From NCBI GenBank assembly GCA_025998295.1, contig BNVT01000015.1, positions 1 through 18,741 on the forward strand: a stretch of DNA of 18,741 nt, given 5' to 3'. A program made the translations under genes and the position numbers. This document shows positions 8,612-16,004 of this stretch, piece after piece (within the stretch, counting starts at the first letter, position 1; every line of letters starts with the position of its first letter). Source of the DNA: Endomicrobiia bacterium (GTDB lineage: Bacteria; Elusimicrobiota; Endomicrobiia; Endomicrobiales; Endomicrobiaceae). The notes beneath the pieces were generated by a model. The model saw only the letters and a list, made by a program, of their open reading frames with translations, did no database searches and was not told the origin of the DNA.

Positions 8612-9637
8612 TTATCTCTGTACTCGACCTGATGCATCTCCACTGGCAAGTTTTTTAACTTCGTCAACTGAAACATTGTTATAATCACCTTCAATGCTAT
8701 GCTTTAAACAGCTAGCAGCAACCGCAAATTCTATCGTTTCTTGCCCCGAATATCCGCTTATTAAAGAATATATCAGTCCGGCACCAAAAGAATCACCACC
8801 GCCTACGCGATCAACAATATGTATCATATATTCCCTACTAAAGAAAAAATCCTTTTTGTCATAAAGCATAGCTGCCCATCGATTATCATTGGCAGAGAGA
8901 GAACTTCTAAGGGTTATCGCCACTTTTGAGAAACTAAATCTTTTTTCTAATTCCTGCGCTACCTCTTTATAACTATCATAGTTAACTTTACCAGCAGATA
9001 CGTCCGTATGCTTTGCTTTTATATTAAAAACATCGCCAGCATCTTCTTCATTTGCTATACAAATATCTACATATTTACAAAGCTCCCCCATAACTTTACC
9101 CGCTTTCTCTTTAATCCACAGTTTATTTCGATAATTCAAATCGCAACTAATAGTGATTTTCTTTTCTTTGGCAATTTTGCAGGCTTCAATGCATATTTGC
9201 GCTATATTATCACTTAAGGCTGGCGTAATACCAGTAAAGTGAAACCATTGCGCACCTTCAAAAATTTTATCCCAGTCAAAATCTTCTTTTGAAGCCGTAG
9301 CCATAGAAGAACCTGATCTATCATAAATAACTTTAGATGGACGCTGACTCGCACCTTTTTCCAAAAAATATATACCAACACGTTCTCCACCGCGCATTAT
9401 AAAAGAAGTATCAACATCGTACTTCTTTAAAGAATTTATGCCAGCTTGTCCTATTTCATGCTTAGGCATTTTGCTTACAAAAGCTGCTTTAAGTCCGAAA
9501 TTTGCTAAAGAAACAGCAACATTAGCTTCTCCTCCTCCATAAGAAGCGCCGTAATTGTCAGTTTGTACAAAACGATAATACCCCTCAGGCGCAAGTCTAA
9601 GCATTAATTCTCCAAATGTTATTACTTTCTTTGACAT
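8612..9637 (-). CDS. kdgK: 2-keto-3-deoxygluconate kinase, PfkB/ribokinase family
   Basis: KdgK phosphorylates 2-keto-3-deoxygluconate, the product of UxuA, to KDPG. The 341-aa protein opens with ITFGELMLRLAP and has the sugar-binding GGGEANVA segment. It carries NEED (196-199) and the PfkB signature DRVGGGDSFGAG (276-287), whose Asp282 is the catalytic base. It ends in GDASGRVQR, a tail I know from many KdgK proteins. ATG 9637 is preferred because a run of G (AAGGGGG) lies 6 bases upstream; a TTG two codons earlier falls inside that spacing. The gap from the eda-type gene is only 19 bases. The downstream gap to the SDR gene is 66 bases with no clear structure. Confidence 0.92.
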   Translation of the reverse strand: MSKKVITFGELMLRLAPEGYYRFVQTDNYGASYGGGEANVAVSLANFGLKAAFVSKMPKHEIGQAGINSLKKYDVDTSFIMRGGERVGIYFLEKGASQRPSKVIYDRSGSSMATASKEDFDWDKIFEGAQWFHFTGITPALSDNIAQICIEACKIAKEKKITISCDLNYRNKLWIKEKAGKVMGELCKYVDICIANEEDAGDVFNIKAKHTDVSAGKVNYDSYKEVAQELEKRFSFSKVAITLRSSLSANDNRWAAMLYDKKDFFFSREYMIHIVDRVGGGDSFGAGLIYSLISGYSGQETIEFAVAASCLKHSIEGDYNNVSVDEVKKLASGDASGRVQR

Positions 9638-9656
9638 TTTCAACCCCCTTTGTACA

Positions 9657-10622
9657 TCATTTTTTTTCTACCAGATGGACAGCAAAATTTCCTATTTCTT
9701 CTTTCAGATATATATTGCGCAAATTTCCATCTTCATCGTACAATGCAGTTTTATAATCAAATACGACACCGTTTTGTTCTAAATGGTATACTGCACGCAT
9801 TACATTATTTGTACGGATAGCAATGTGTCCGTTTTTACCAAAAAACTGCTTTTTCATAACCTCTATGCTGGAACCAGCAAAAAAAGATCCGGAACGTTCT
9901 TGCTTTATAAAACCAAATAGAGTTTCAAACCGTTTTGACGTTTCATCTGCAGAAACAACATCCAACATATTGATACCTATGTGTTGCACTTCAAAGCCAA
10001 GCATAGTAAATAAAGCTTCTTTACTTAACTTTGTAATAGTTTTATAATCGCCATTTTTAATCAATTCTTTATTAACCATCCAACTACCACCGCAGGCGAT
10101 TATTTTATTGAATGAAAGATATGTATTCAAATTTTTTATATCAATCCCTCCTGTTGGCATAAATTTCATGTTTGTATATGGTGCAGCCATAGCTTTAACC
10201 ATATTAATACCACCGGCAGCTTCTGCAGGAAAAAACTTAACAATGTCAAGTTTGAACTCTATGGCAACTTCCACATCGCTTGGATTTGCGCAGCCCGGAA
10301 TTATCGTAATGCCTTTATCAAGACAATACCTGACAATTTTAGGATTTAGGCCGGGACTAACTATAAATTTAGCACCTGCTGCAACTGCTTTGTCAACTTG
10401 TTCCACAGTTAGAACTGTACCCGCTCCAACAAGCATTTTAGGCACTTCTTTGCAAATAGTCTTTATTGATTCTTCTGCAGCCATAGTCCTAAATGTTATT
10501 TCCATACACTTTATACCACCGTCATAAAGTGCTTTTGCAAGAGGCAAAGCCTGTTGAGAATTATCAAGCACAACAACCGGCACTATCCCTATCTTTGAAA
10601 TTTCCATTAGTAAATCATTCAT
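9657..10622 (-). CDS. eda: KDPG aldolase fused to a C-terminal glyoxalase/VOC-like domain
   Basis: Residues 1 to about 205 form a complete KDPG/KHG aldolase, which splits KDPG into pyruvate and glyceraldehyde-3-phosphate. Catalytic Glu41 and Arg45 lie in MEITFRT, and the Schiff-base Lys129 lies in DIVKFFPAEAAGG. The PTGGI phosphate loop is at 156-160. Residues about 210-321 (GFEVQHIGINM, then HIAIRTNNVMRAVYHLEQNG and a final NFAVHLVEKK) look like a vicinal-oxygen-chelate half module, a fold of glyoxalase-type metalloenzymes. Stand-alone Eda is about 210 aa, so the extra ~110 residues are a true fusion with no stop or frame break between them. I recall similar extended aldolases in clostridia. 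The role of the added domain is unknown: it could be metal-dependent catalysis, ligand sensing or just oligomerisation. GGGAG precedes the ATG. The gene follows uxuA by 21 bases. Confidence 0.9.
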   Translation of the reverse strand: MNDLLMEISKIGIVPVVVLDNSQQALPLAKALYDGGIKCMEITFRTMAAEESIKTICKEVPKMLVGAGTVLTVEQVDKAVAAGAKFIVSPGLNPKIVRYCLDKGITIIPGCANPSDVEVAIEFKLDIVKFFPAEAAGGINMVKAMAAPYTNMKFMPTGGIDIKNLNTYLSFNKIIACGGSWMVNKELIKNGDYKTITKLSKEALFTMLGFEVQHIGINMLDVVSADETSKRFETLFGFIKQERSGSFFAGSSIEVMKKQFFGKNGHIAIRTNNVMRAVYHLEQNGVVFDYKTALYDEDGNLRNIYLKEEIGNFAVHLVEKK

Positions 10623-10643
10623 TACACTCTCCCTAACATAAAT

Positions 10644-11729
10644 TTATAATACCGATTTTTGTTTATTCAACGTATCCCAAATGCCAAGCAAATACATAAT
10701 CCCCAATGCTCTATCGTAAAGACCATATCCCGGACGCAATCCTAAGCGAGATTCTTCATTCCAAATATGCCTACCATGATCCGGACGAATATAATACTTA
10801 AATCCTATATCGCAAAATGTACGCACAATTTCCACAATATCCAAAGAACCATCGCAAGCGCGATGAGAGCTTTCTATAAAATCACCATTGTCAAAACGTT
10901 TTACATTTCTAATATGGGCAAAAAATATTTTATCTTTAAAGGTTCTAATCATATCAACAATATCATTTTTATCAGACGATCCCAACGAGCCGGTACAAAA
11001 AGTAATGCCATTTGACGAACTGTTAACAAGACTCAGGTACTTTAGCATATTTTCTTTAGAGGTTATGAGTCTTGGAAGTCCAAAAATGCTCCATGGTGGA
11101 TCATCAGGATGTATTGCCATTTTCATACCGCTTTCCTCTGCAACGGGAATAATCTCTTGTAAAAAATATTTTGCATTTTCAAAAAGATCATCTATGGTAA
11201 AACCTTCATAAGCCTTAAATAGCTCTCTTATTTTAGATAATCTTTCTTTCTCCCAACCGGGCATTGATATCAATCCTTTTTGCTTTGACATGGTATCAAG
11301 AAATTCATAGGGGTTAAGCGAATCAATTTTTGATTTTTCATAAAAAAGCGCTGTTGAACCATCGGGGAGAGCTTTATATAAGTCCGTTCTTGTCCAATCA
11401 AAGACCGGCATGAAATTATAACAGACCACTTTTACACCGGCTTTACCAAGATTTTTAAGAGTACTCTTGTAATTTTCTATATATTTTTTGCGGGAGGGAA
11501 GTCCAAGCTTTATATCTTCGTGTACATTAACGCTTTCAACTACTTCATTATTAAAACCTGCATTAGAAAGGTAATCTTTTACTTGATTAATTCTATCCAT
11601 TTCCCAGTGCTCGCCTGCCGGTATATCATGTAATGCCCACACTATTCCTTTAACTCCGGGTATTTGTTTGACAAAACTTAAAGGAATAGTGTCAAGTTTT
11701 TCTCCATACCACCGAAATGTAATTTGCAT
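10644..11729 (-). CDS. uxuA: D-mannonate dehydratase UxuA
   Basis: UxuA dehydrates D-mannonate to 2-keto-3-deoxygluconate with a divalent metal. The 361-aa product matches the shorter Gram-positive-type UxuA length. Diagnostic stretches are FRWYGEKLDTIPL near the start, GIVWALHDIPAGE, VVCYNFMPVFDWTRTDLY, AIHPDDPPWSIFGLPRL near residues 204-220, FAHIRNVK, and RPDHGRHIW near 314-322. The His, Cys and Asp residues in these belong to the metal and substrate site. GGGAGG lies nine bases upstream of the ATG. This is the first gene of the six-gene operon, so its 5' region is where operon control is expected; a perfect palindrome lies there. Confidence 0.95.
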   Translation of the reverse strand: MQITFRWYGEKLDTIPLSFVKQIPGVKGIVWALHDIPAGEHWEMDRINQVKDYLSNAGFNNEVVESVNVHEDIKLGLPSRKKYIENYKSTLKNLGKAGVKVVCYNFMPVFDWTRTDLYKALPDGSTALFYEKSKIDSLNPYEFLDTMSKQKGLISMPGWEKERLSKIRELFKAYEGFTIDDLFENAKYFLQEIIPVAEESGMKMAIHPDDPPWSIFGLPRLITSKENMLKYLSLVNSSSNGITFCTGSLGSSDKNDIVDMIRTFKDKIFFAHIRNVKRFDNGDFIESSHRACDGSLDIVEIVRTFCDIGFKYYIRPDHGRHIWNEESRLGLRPGYGLYDRALGIMYLLGIWDTLNKQKSVL

Positions 11730-11758
11730 GAAAACATTCCTCCCGATAAACGTTAATC

Positions 11759-11774
11759 TTTTTCAATTGAAAAA
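11759..11774. promoter_or_regulatory. Perfect palindrome, candidate operator of the hexuronate operon
   Basis: TTTTTCAATTGAAAAA is a perfect 16-bp palindrome centred about 37 bases upstream of the uxuA ATG. A possible -10 hexamer TAGTAT (minus strand, 11779-11774) abuts it, with no good -35 at the ideal distance (only TTGAAA at 11810-11805, too far). A site overlapping the transcription start would suit a repressor that responds to a hexuronate or KDG. No regulator gene lies in the window. Confidence 0.5.
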
Positions 11775-11812
11775 TACTAGACCAGCCCACTACATAAATC
11801 ACATTTTCAAAT

Positions 11813-11954
11813 GGGTTTCTCTAAAACCCCATGGTTTTTGCAGATTTCCGTACTTACCATGCTAACCTTGCTTAAGGTATCTCGTCGTAAAAATAACATC
11901 ACATACCAAAACTAAAGACTAGCAACAGTAATTTATTAGAGTTTTAGAGACGCC
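11813..11954. mobile_element. Small inverted-repeat element, family 2, copy Y
   Basis: The ends are GGGTTTCTCTAAAACCC (11813) and GAGTTTTAGAGACGCC (11939-11954), which pair as inverted repeats. The left part (TTTTTGCAGATTTCCGTACT, then TACC) resembles the same part of copy X in the ribH-ribBA gap. The element is about 142 bp and non-coding. It separates the hexuronate operon promoter from the end of ribH. The two copies are diverged, so the family call is by eye. Confidence 0.5.
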
Positions 11955-11982
11955 AAATGTATGCAGATAATCATTTTCTTTC

Positions 11983-12032
11983 TTCTCCTTCCGCTTTAGA
12001 GACTCTCATGCAACTCCTCAAGAGCGAAGGAA
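11983..12032. repeat. Imperfect inverted repeat downstream of ribH
   Basis: TTCTCCTTCCGCTTT and AAGAGCGAAGGAAGA can pair imperfectly around a 22-base loop, 95-145 bases past the ribH stop. It could end riboflavin transcripts, but no U-tract follows on the minus strand. The rest of 11955-12126 shows only AT-rich sequence. Confidence 0.25.
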
Positions 12033-12126
12033 GATTAATGGCAATAAATATTTAGGCAAGAAGTTGATCTAGTATTCAATTAGCTTTAACTTCGGTGTAA
12101 GATTAGTTTGACTATCATAAATAAAC

Positions 12127-12588
12127 TTAAATTAGAGAATAAAGATTTACCATTTCTATCGCGCTCATCGCAGCATCAGAGCCTTTATTACCTGATTTAG
12201 TTCCAGCTCTTTCAACAGCTTGTTCTATGGAATTTGTTGTAAGAACTCCAAAAATAACAGGTACTTTTTCTTGAAGTCCGATAGATGCAATCCCTTTTGA
12301 AACTTCCGCTGAAACATAATCAAAATGTGGAGTAGATCCTCTTATAACACAACCTAAACAAATTATTCCATCGAATTTAGCGTCTATGGCAATTTTCTTT
12401 GCGACGGACGGAATTTCAAAAGCTCCTGGAACCCAATAGACAGAAATATCATCATCAGCAACCAGATGCCTCTTGAGCATATCTTCTGCGCCGCTTACAA
12501 GTCTACTGGTTATAAACTCATTAAATCTCGATACCACTATTGCAAATTTTTTTCCTTCGGCATTTAACTGCCCGCTGACAATTTTCAT
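12127..12588 (-). CDS. ribH: 6,7-dimethyl-8-ribityllumazine synthase
   Basis: RibH condenses the ribityl-aminopyrimidine intermediate with dihydroxybutanone phosphate (made by RibB) to give lumazine. The product (153 aa from the preferred start) is the normal length. It shows [12 protein letters not shown] near the N-terminus, the VPGAFEIP substrate loop, and [18 protein letters not shown] with the active-site His. [21 protein letters not shown] is also present, and GNKGSDAA holds the phosphate-binding residues. I place the start at ATG 12588 because GGAG lies seven bases before it; the upstream ATG at 12600 overlaps that same motif. It is the last gene of the cluster and is separated from ribBA by 208 bases containing an inverted-repeat element, so co-transcription with ribE-ribBA is likely but interrupted. 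Confidence 0.95.
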   Translation of the reverse strand: MKIVSGQLNAEGKKFAIVVSRFNEFITSRLVSGAEDMLKRHLVADDDISVYWVPGAFEIPSVAKKIAIDAKFDGIICLGCVIRGSTPHFDYVSAEVSKGIASIGLQEKVPVIFGVLTTNSIEQAVERAGTKSGNKGSDAAMSAIEMVNLYSLI

Positions 12589-12614
12589 TTTTTTCTCCAT
12601 TTTATTATCATTCT

Positions 12615-12764
12615 GAGTTTGCCTAAAAACTCAAAAGATTTTTGTAGATTTTAATATTTACCGCACAAATTCTTGTTTTAAGCATGTTGTGAAAACAACA
12701 TTGGCTACTAAAACAAGTTCAAGAATTGGCAGTAGCTTTGCCATAAGAGTTTTTAGACAGACTC
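12615..12764. mobile_element. Small inverted-repeat element, family 2, copy X
   Basis: The element is bounded by GAGTTTGCCTAAAAACTC (12615-12632) and GAGTTTTTAGACAGACTC (12747-12764). The reverse complement of the second matches the first except at two or three positions. Inside, CTTGTTTTA...TAAAACAAG and ATGTTGT...ACAACAT form a long nested hairpin centred near 12693. It is about 150 bp, non-coding, and occupies nearly the whole ribBA-ribH gap. A MITE-like insertion inside an operon fits best; an RNA structure acting on ribH is an alternative. Confidence 0.6.
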
Positions 12765-12796
12765 CGCTGTAATACAAATAAGCGCAACGACAAAAT

Positions 12797-14008
12797 TTAT
12801 ACTATTTTTAACATGTGACCCATTTTATCTTTTTTAGTTTTTAAATATTTCTCGTTTAATTTAGTAGGGCAAATTTCAATTGGAATTCTTTTTGATATCT
12901 TTAGACCATATCCTTTAAGACCAGTTATTTTCTTTGGATTATTAGTCATTAAATTTATACTTTTTATACCGAGATAAAAAAGTATTTGCGCCCCTATCGC
13001 ATAATCTCTTAAGTCTGAAGTAAAACCAAGAGCAATATTAGCCTCAACCGTATCCATGCCTTTCTCTTGTAAATGGTAAGCTTTCAACTTATTTACAAGA
13101 CCTATACCTCTGCCTTCCTGATGCATATACAAAACTGCACCCTGACCTTCTTTTTCAATAGTTTTCAAGGCTGTTTCGAGCTGATCCCCACAATCACACC
13201 TTAAAGAATGAAAAATATCTCCTGTTTCACATGAAGAATGTACTCTTACCAAAACGTTTTTTTTGCCTTTTACATTACCCTTTACAACCGCAAGATGAGA
13301 ATCTTTGGTTATAATATCTTCAAATAAAATAAGTTTGAAATCTCCAAATTTTGTAGGAAAATTAACGCTTACAACTTCTTTTACAAGTTTTTCCATACGA
13401 CGTCTATAATTTATAAGTTCTCCTATTGTTACTATTTGCAATTTATATCTCTTTGCAAACTTTATCAAATCATGAGTCCTTGCCATTGTACCGTTATCAT
13501 TCGTTATTTCGCATATAACTCCAGCAGGATAAAGCCCGGCAAGCTCGGCCAAATCAACAGCTGCTTCTGTATGCCCATTTCTAACCAAAACGCCGCCATC
13601 TTTACATCTCAACGGAAATATATGTCCTGGTTTTGCAAAATCCTCTGATTTTGCAGTTTCATCGATAAGCTTTCTTACAGTAATACACCTGTCATAAGCC
13701 GATATACCGGTTGTAGTGCCTATTTTATAATCAGTAGATACAGTAAAAGAGCAACGCTTTTTTTCGGTAGATTTCTCAACCATATTTTCTATTCCAAGTT
13801 TCTCGAGTCTTTTATGCTTCATAGGGACACAAACAAGACCCCTGCCGTACTTTGTCATAAAATTTATAACCTCAGGCGAAACTTTCTCGGCAGCGCAGAC
13901 CAAATCACCTTCATTTTCTCTACCAGGATCATCAATAACAATAACCATTTTCCCTGCTTTAATGTTTTTAATTGCATTTTCTGCCGATGCAAAAACATTG
14001 TTTTTCAT
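12797..14008 (-). CDS. ribBA: Bifunctional 3,4-dihydroxy-2-butanone-4-phosphate synthase / GTP cyclohydrolase II
   Basis: One 403-aa protein supplies both precursors of lumazine. The N-terminal ~200 residues are RibB, with IDDPGRENEGDLV (25-37) containing the acidic metal site, and GHIFPLR plus GHTEAAVDLAELAG. The C-terminal ~200 residues are RibA, which opens GTP. Its zinc cysteines lie in CETGDIFHSLRCDCGD (about 257-275), followed by MHQEGRGIGL and NLMTNNPKKI. Both halves keep the residues I look for, so both activities should be intact. The ATG sits one base after the ribE stop, and an AAAGGAAA motif lies about 15 bases upstream inside ribE, so translation is probably coupled. Confidence 0.95.
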   Translation of the reverse strand: MKNNVFASAENAIKNIKAGKMVIVIDDPGRENEGDLVCAAEKVSPEVINFMTKYGRGLVCVPMKHKRLEKLGIENMVEKSTEKKRCSFTVSTDYKIGTTTGISAYDRCITVRKLIDETAKSEDFAKPGHIFPLRCKDGGVLVRNGHTEAAVDLAELAGLYPAGVICEITNDNGTMARTHDLIKFAKRYKLQIVTIGELINYRRRMEKLVKEVVSVNFPTKFGDFKLILFEDIITKDSHLAVVKGNVKGKKNVLVRVHSSCETGDIFHSLRCDCGDQLETALKTIEKEGQGAVLYMHQEGRGIGLVNKLKAYHLQEKGMDTVEANIALGFTSDLRDYAIGAQILFYLGIKSINLMTNNPKKITGLKGYGLKISKRIPIEICPTKLNEKYLKTKKDKMGHMLKIV

Positions 14009-14009
14009 A

Positions 14010-14627
14010 TTAAATAAAACCGTTTCCTTTCAACGTTTCAAGTAAAATACCACTTGTTTTGTTTGTTGTAAACTTCTCTATGTATTTGGCAAGAATGTCT
14101 GCCTCAATATTTACTTCATCGCCGACTTTTTTAAACTGCATAATTGTATTATTAAAAGTTTCAGGTATAATAAAAACTTCAAAACCGGAACTTAGTAGAG
14201 ACACAATTGTTAAACTTATTCCGTCAACTGCAATTGAACCTTTTTCAACACAATAAGCAGATATATTTTTTCCGCAGGAAAGCACAACTCGATAAAATTC
14301 TTTTAGCTTTTCTATTTTCTCTATTTTAGCAATGCCATCGACATGTCCGTTGACTATATGTCCTCCAAAACGTGAAGAAAGTTTAAGAGCTCTTTCTAAA
14401 TTAACTTTTGAATTTTGTTTTAACCCTGAAAGTGTTGTAATTCTATTGGTACTAGGGCTGTAATCGGCAATAAAAGTACTTTTATTTAAATTAACAACAG
14501 TCAAGCACACTCCGTTAACAGAAATACTATCGCCTTTTGCAATATTGTCAAGTTTTGTATCCAATTCAATCTGTGAAGATAAAATATTCTTAACTGTACC
14601 TATATCTTCAATCAAACCTGTAAACAT
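14010..14627 (-). CDS. ribE: Riboflavin synthase alpha subunit
   Basis: Riboflavin synthase dismutates two lumazines into riboflavin and the pyrimidine precursor. The 205-aa product begins MFTGLIEDIGTV, the invariant start of the family. It holds two lumazine-binding repeats: GDSISVNGVCLTVV with GGHIVNGHVDG in the first, and KGSIAVDGISLTIV in the second. AAGGAA is seven bases upstream of the ATG. It is the first gene of the cluster seen here. ribD, which usually stands before it, is absent, and upstream lies transposase debris. I see no FMN-riboswitch-like structured leader in the ~130 bases upstream. Confidence 0.95.
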   Translation of the reverse strand: MFTGLIEDIGTVKNILSSQIELDTKLDNIAKGDSISVNGVCLTVVNLNKSTFIADYSPSTNRITTLSGLKQNSKVNLERALKLSSRFGGHIVNGHVDGIAKIEKIEKLKEFYRVVLSCGKNISAYCVEKGSIAVDGISLTIVSLLSSGFEVFIIPETFNNTIMQFKKVGDEVNIEADILAKYIEKFTTNKTSGILLETLKGNGFI

Positions 14628-14759
14628 TCTTGATTCCTTTTCTTGCTATCATGTTTGTTTTCTAGCGACCCATTATCTTGCGGCTGTTAATCTCACCATG
14701 TCTTTTGCATTATACCGATCTCATGGGCATCTTCATGCTTTCATTTTACTATAGTTTGT

Positions 14760-15337
14760 CTGCACAAATAATACTATTTGCATTGCAATCATAGTAGACA
14801 AGATAAATTCCATAAGCAACTCAAGAAAAAGTTTACAAGAACGCTTGGATTATATCTTTTTCAAGGACTTTTTTCTACTTTTTGTATTGGTTAGACACAT
14901 ATGCGACATTTTATTATTTACTTTCTAATCTGCAAAGGGGTTTTTAGATTTAACGCCAAATGTGGCCCTTGTTATAATACTTGGGTCTATAAATACTTTT
15001 ACCTTATGTTTGCTCAAACTTTGGATTATCTGCCTTATCTACCCTGTCTTGTCTACTATCTCCATCTATCTCACTTATCCTTACTCTCTTCAGGCCTTGT
15101 GCTACATGGCACTAAACTACTCAAAAATCGCCTTTTGGCTTCTTTTAACCTTTTCTTCAATCGTTTCTACTTTCCTATCTGCTCCATATACCTTCTTCGT
15201 TACTTCTTGTCCATAATTCTCATACATCTCTATTATTTCTAACATCTTTTGGCTACCTCACTACTGTCAAACCATCTTATTTCTTCTATCATTTTTAGTA
15301 TCTCCCTATATAACGGGATATTATACCTCAATTCCTT
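14760..15337 (-). pseudogene. Relic of a transposase (helix-turn-helix plus integrase-type, IS481-like)
   Basis: Fragments in different minus-strand frames together resemble the N-terminal half of an IS481-like transposase. Near 15337 is KELRYNIPLYREILKMIEEI. MLEIIEMYENYGQEVTKKVY (near 15255) matches the helix-turn-helix region. A frame change gives KRLKEAKRRFLSSLVPCSTRP, the conserved W/R-x-RLKEA...STRP linker. ISEIDGD and NPKFEQ follow, then SKHKVKVFIDPSIITRATFG near 15010. No readable catalytic DDE core remains, and stops occur in every frame, so it is dead. Family-level assignment is from memory of the domain style. The weak frames up to 14700 may be its C-terminal remains. Confidence 0.55.
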
Positions 15338-15512
15338 ATTTGCATCCTTTTTCCTGCCCTTTTCTCCCTTTACCTTTACACTTTACTTTAGCTTTGTCGC
15401 GTTTGGGTTTTAACCTATACAGCCTCTTATTGCTTACTCCTCTAACTTTCTTTCTTGCACTACAACCTCAAGGATTTGCGCTCTTTGCACTTTTTCTCCA
15501 TAAAAAAGATGC

Positions 15513-15585
15513 AACCAGCTAACTAGTTGATTATACCGTAAAAATATTTAACAGTGTATCAAAATTTGTTAGCTGGCTGCTAATG
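15513..15585. repeat. Inverted repeat pair around a 49-base spacer
   Basis: CCAGCTAAC (15516-15524) and GTTAGCTGG (15574-15582) are perfect inverted repeats; with flanking bases about 13 of 15 positions match. They might be facing ends of two insertion elements or one small element. Bases 15338-16004 otherwise hold no gene I can support: pyrimidine-rich plus-strand frames have no start signals or family features. Confidence 0.35.
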
Positions 15586-15862
15586 TAGCATTTGGTTGAA
15601 GGTTGAACCCTATCGGAATACTCCAAATTTACTTCAATACTTCAAAAACCACTTTAAGTTCACTTCCACAGTTCCTGCTTATGCTGTTTTCGTGATTGCA
15701 AAACCATTTCTACTTACTTGTGTACTCTTCATTTGTTTCATAACATACACCACAGCTTCTTTCTTATTTATCACTTTTATTGTTTGAAGTTCTCATTTTA
15801 CTGATTTGATTATCGTAGCGCTCTCATTTTGCTTTTGCGTTACACTACTCCATCGCACTCCA

Positions 15863-15891
15863 CCTAATACAATCAATACTCTTGTATTAGG
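15863..15891. repeat. Perfect 10-bp stem-loop
   Basis: CCTAATACAA and TTGTATTAGG pair perfectly around a 9-base loop. No T-run follows on either strand, so it is not a standard terminator. It lies in a stretch with no recognisable gene. Confidence 0.45.
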
Positions 15892-16004
15892 TCTTGGTTA
15901 CATTGTCTTACTCTCTCTTGTGCACTCACATCTCTCTAACAGATGCCGCAAGAAAGTGTTTTTCGAGTTTTTTACTTATTTTTTTAATCATTTAATGAGG
16001 CGGC

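Noticed and set aside
10108..10527. Plus-strand frame of 139 codons opposite the aldolase
   Set aside because: The minus strand here encodes a complete aldolase with all catalytic residues; the plus frame has no start signal.
12061..12126. TTTGACTAT near 12108 as a fourth family-1 MITE end
   Set aside because: Only about nine bases match and the core is absent, so chance is sufficient.
14628..14760. FMN riboswitch before ribE
   Set aside because: I could not find the conserved blocks of the aptamer in this short leader.
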